Shown piece by piece: positions 5,846-7,026 of a DNA stretch of 7,026 nucleotides. The translations under genes were made by a program, and so were the position numbers. Position 1 is the stretch's first letter. Each line of letters opens with the position of its first letter. The DNA is from Pseudomonadota bacterium (lineage in GTDB: Bacteria; Pseudomonadota; Gammaproteobacteria; Burkholderiales; Burkholderiaceae_C). Under the pieces are notes generated by a model, which did no database searches, was not told the DNA's origin, and saw only the letters and a program-made list of their open reading frames with translations. The stretch covers positions 1 through 7,026 of the forward strand of contig JAEWPH010000175.1 of NCBI GenBank assembly GCA_023460715.1. The letters are read 5' to 3'.

Positions 5846-7026
5846 TTACTGCGGGCTGTACACGGAGGGTGCGGCAGGCGCCGGGGCCGGTGCGGCCGCG
5901 GGCTGCGGCGGCTGAGCGGACTGGCCCGGCAGCAGCGGCGCCAGCGGCACCGTGGGGGCGCCCGCGGGCGTGGCGTTGGGGGCCAGCGGCGGCAGCACCG
6001 GGGCGGCGGACACGCCACGCATCACGTTGCTGTCCGCCGGCTGCGTGACCTGCTGCAGCGCGCGGATGGCCTCGTAGCGGTCCATCATCAGCGCATCGCT
6101 GGTGGCGGCGTCGCGGATCACCACCGGCCGCAGGAACACCATCAGGTTGGTCTTGCGGCGGCTGCGCGCCTCGCTCTTGAACAGGTTGCCCAGCACGGGC
6201 ACGTCGCCCAGGCCTGGCACCTTCTCCTGGTTGCCGTTGTATTCGTCCTGCAGCAGGCCGCCCAGCACCACGATGGCGCCGTCGTCCACCAGGACGTTCG
6301 ATTCGATCGAGCGCTTGTTGGTGATCAGGCCGGTGGGCGAGGTGATGGAGGCCGTCTGGACGCTGGAGGTCTCCTGGAAGATCTGCATCTTCACCGTGCC
6401 GTTCTCGCTGATCTGCGGGCGCACCCGCAGCGTCAGGCCGACGTCCTTGCGCTCGATGGTCTGGAACGGGTTGACGGAACCGTTGGTGGCGCCGGTGTTG
6501 GTGAACTGGCCGGTGACGCACGGAACGTTCTGGCCGATGACGATGCGCGCTTCCTCGTTGTCCAGCGTCAGCAGGTTGGGCGTGGAGAGGATGTTGGCGT
6601 CGACGTTCGACTCCAGGAATCGCGCCAGCGCGCCCAGGATGTAGGTGCCGTTGATGTTGCGCAGCAGGCCCAGGTTGATGCCGGTCGAGGGCGCGGTGAT
6701 GTTGCCGCTGGCCGCGCCCAGCTGCAGGTTGATGATGTTGGCGCCGCCGGCGTTGAAGTTGGTGCCCAGCACGCCGATGTTCTTGTCGCCGCTCTTGCCG
6801 AAGGCGTTCTGCCACTGGATGCCGAACTCGGCCGCCTTGTCGGCGTTGACTTCGACGATCAGGCTTTCCACGAACACCTGGGCGCGACGCGAATCCAGCC
6901 GGTCGATCACCGCGCGCAGCTGGCGGTACTGCGGCTCGGGCGCGGTGATGATCAGCGAGTTGGTGGCCTGGTCGGCCTGGATCTGGCCGCCGGTGGAAGG
7001 CTGGCCCAGCGGCTGCGCGGCCGCCG
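5846..7026 (-). CDS. gspD: Type II secretion system secretin GspD, C-terminal part (5' end outside window)
   Basis: This gene encodes the outer-membrane secretin channel through which type II substrates leave. The 5' end is cut by the right edge; 392 codons plus the stop are visible. The frame stays open upstream of 6910, so the GTG there is not the start. Visible residues 14-56 carry the end of the N3 domain (QADQATNSLIITAPEPQYRQ, then VIDRLDSRRAQVFVESLIVEV). The secretin core runs from about residue 120 to 305, with DGAIVVLGGLL at 248-258 and the family signature VPGLGDVPVLGNLF at 269-282, then TNLMVFLRPVVI. The last 55 or so residues are rich in Pro and Ala and contain no recognisable pilotin-binding S-domain helix. 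This tail may be a flexible extension, so how the secretin is targeted is unclear. The stop TAA is 18 bases before the gspE ATG, and the two genes are surely one operon entering from the right. Confidence 0.97.
   Translation of the reverse strand, partial: AAAQPLGQPSTGGQIQADQATNSLIITAPEPQYRQLRAVIDRLDSRRAQVFVESLIVEVNADKAAEFGIQWQNAFGKSGDKNIGVLGTNFNAGGANIINLQLGAASGNITAPSTGINLGLLRNINGTYILGALARFLESNVDANILSTPNLLTLDNEEARIVIGQNVPCVTGQFTNTGATNGSVNPFQTIERKDVGLTLRVRPQISENGTVKMQIFQETSSVQTASITSPTGLITNKRSIESNVLVDDGAIVVLGGLLQDEYNGNQEKVPGLGDVPVLGNLFKSEARSRRKTNLMVFLRPVVIRDAATSDALMMDRYEAIRALQQVTQPADSNVMRGVSAAPVLPPLAPNATPAGAPTVPLAPLLPGQSAQPPQPAAAPAPAPAAPSVYSPQ

Noticed and set aside
3690..6815. Uninterrupted minus-strand reading frame of about 1041 codons across gspD, gspE, the gap and antisense to the CZB-like gene
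   Set aside because: It is in a different frame from gspD and gspE, and its product is dominated by Arg, His, Ala, Gly and Pro with no motif. Long stop-free shadow frames are expected at this GC content, while gspD and gspE are unmistakable.

Overview
The window is GC-rich throughout and reads like the chromosome of a betaproteobacterium, most likely of the Comamonadaceae (Acidovorax-like). The grounds are the codon bias, the style of the secretin and lipoprotein genes, and a short dispersed repeat at 4267-4326 that I associate from memory with that family. No mobile element, tRNA, rRNA or CRISPR array is visible.

Layout from left to right. Positions 1-64 lie downstream of the first gene and hold about four tandem copies of a 13-bp unit. 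A flavin-dependent, luciferase-like monooxygenase (65-1081, minus) follows. Next, upstream of it, is a 138-bp gap with a clear rho-independent terminator belonging to the next gene. That gene (1220-3436, minus) encodes a 738-residue secreted lipoprotein of unknown function. A 325-bp divergent intergenic region (3437-3761) contains an AT-rich stretch, a perfect 14-bp palindrome and a reasonable sigma70-type promoter. This leads into a small free-standing CZB-like protein (3762-4253, plus) whose zinc-ligand positions look degenerate. A 212-bp convergent gap (4254-4465) carries the dispersed repeat. Finally come gspE (4466-5827, minus) and the 3' part of gspD (5846 to the right edge, minus), the last two genes of a type II secretion (T2SS) operon that enters from the right.

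How the genes relate. gspD and gspE are 18 nt apart and form one transcription unit for the outer-membrane secretin and the cytoplasmic ATPase of the T2SS. The CZB gene converges on this operon, and the lipoprotein gene is divergent from the CZB gene. The luciferase-like gene has its own upstream region after the lipoprotein terminator. I see no sequence evidence that the three left-hand genes work with the T2SS, although an exported lipoprotein near T2SS genes is a conceivable client.

No clearly undescribed system is evident. The most notable points are a GspE that lacks the usual tetracysteine zinc-binding insertion and a CZB-type protein in which two of the four canonical zinc-ligand positions are replaced.
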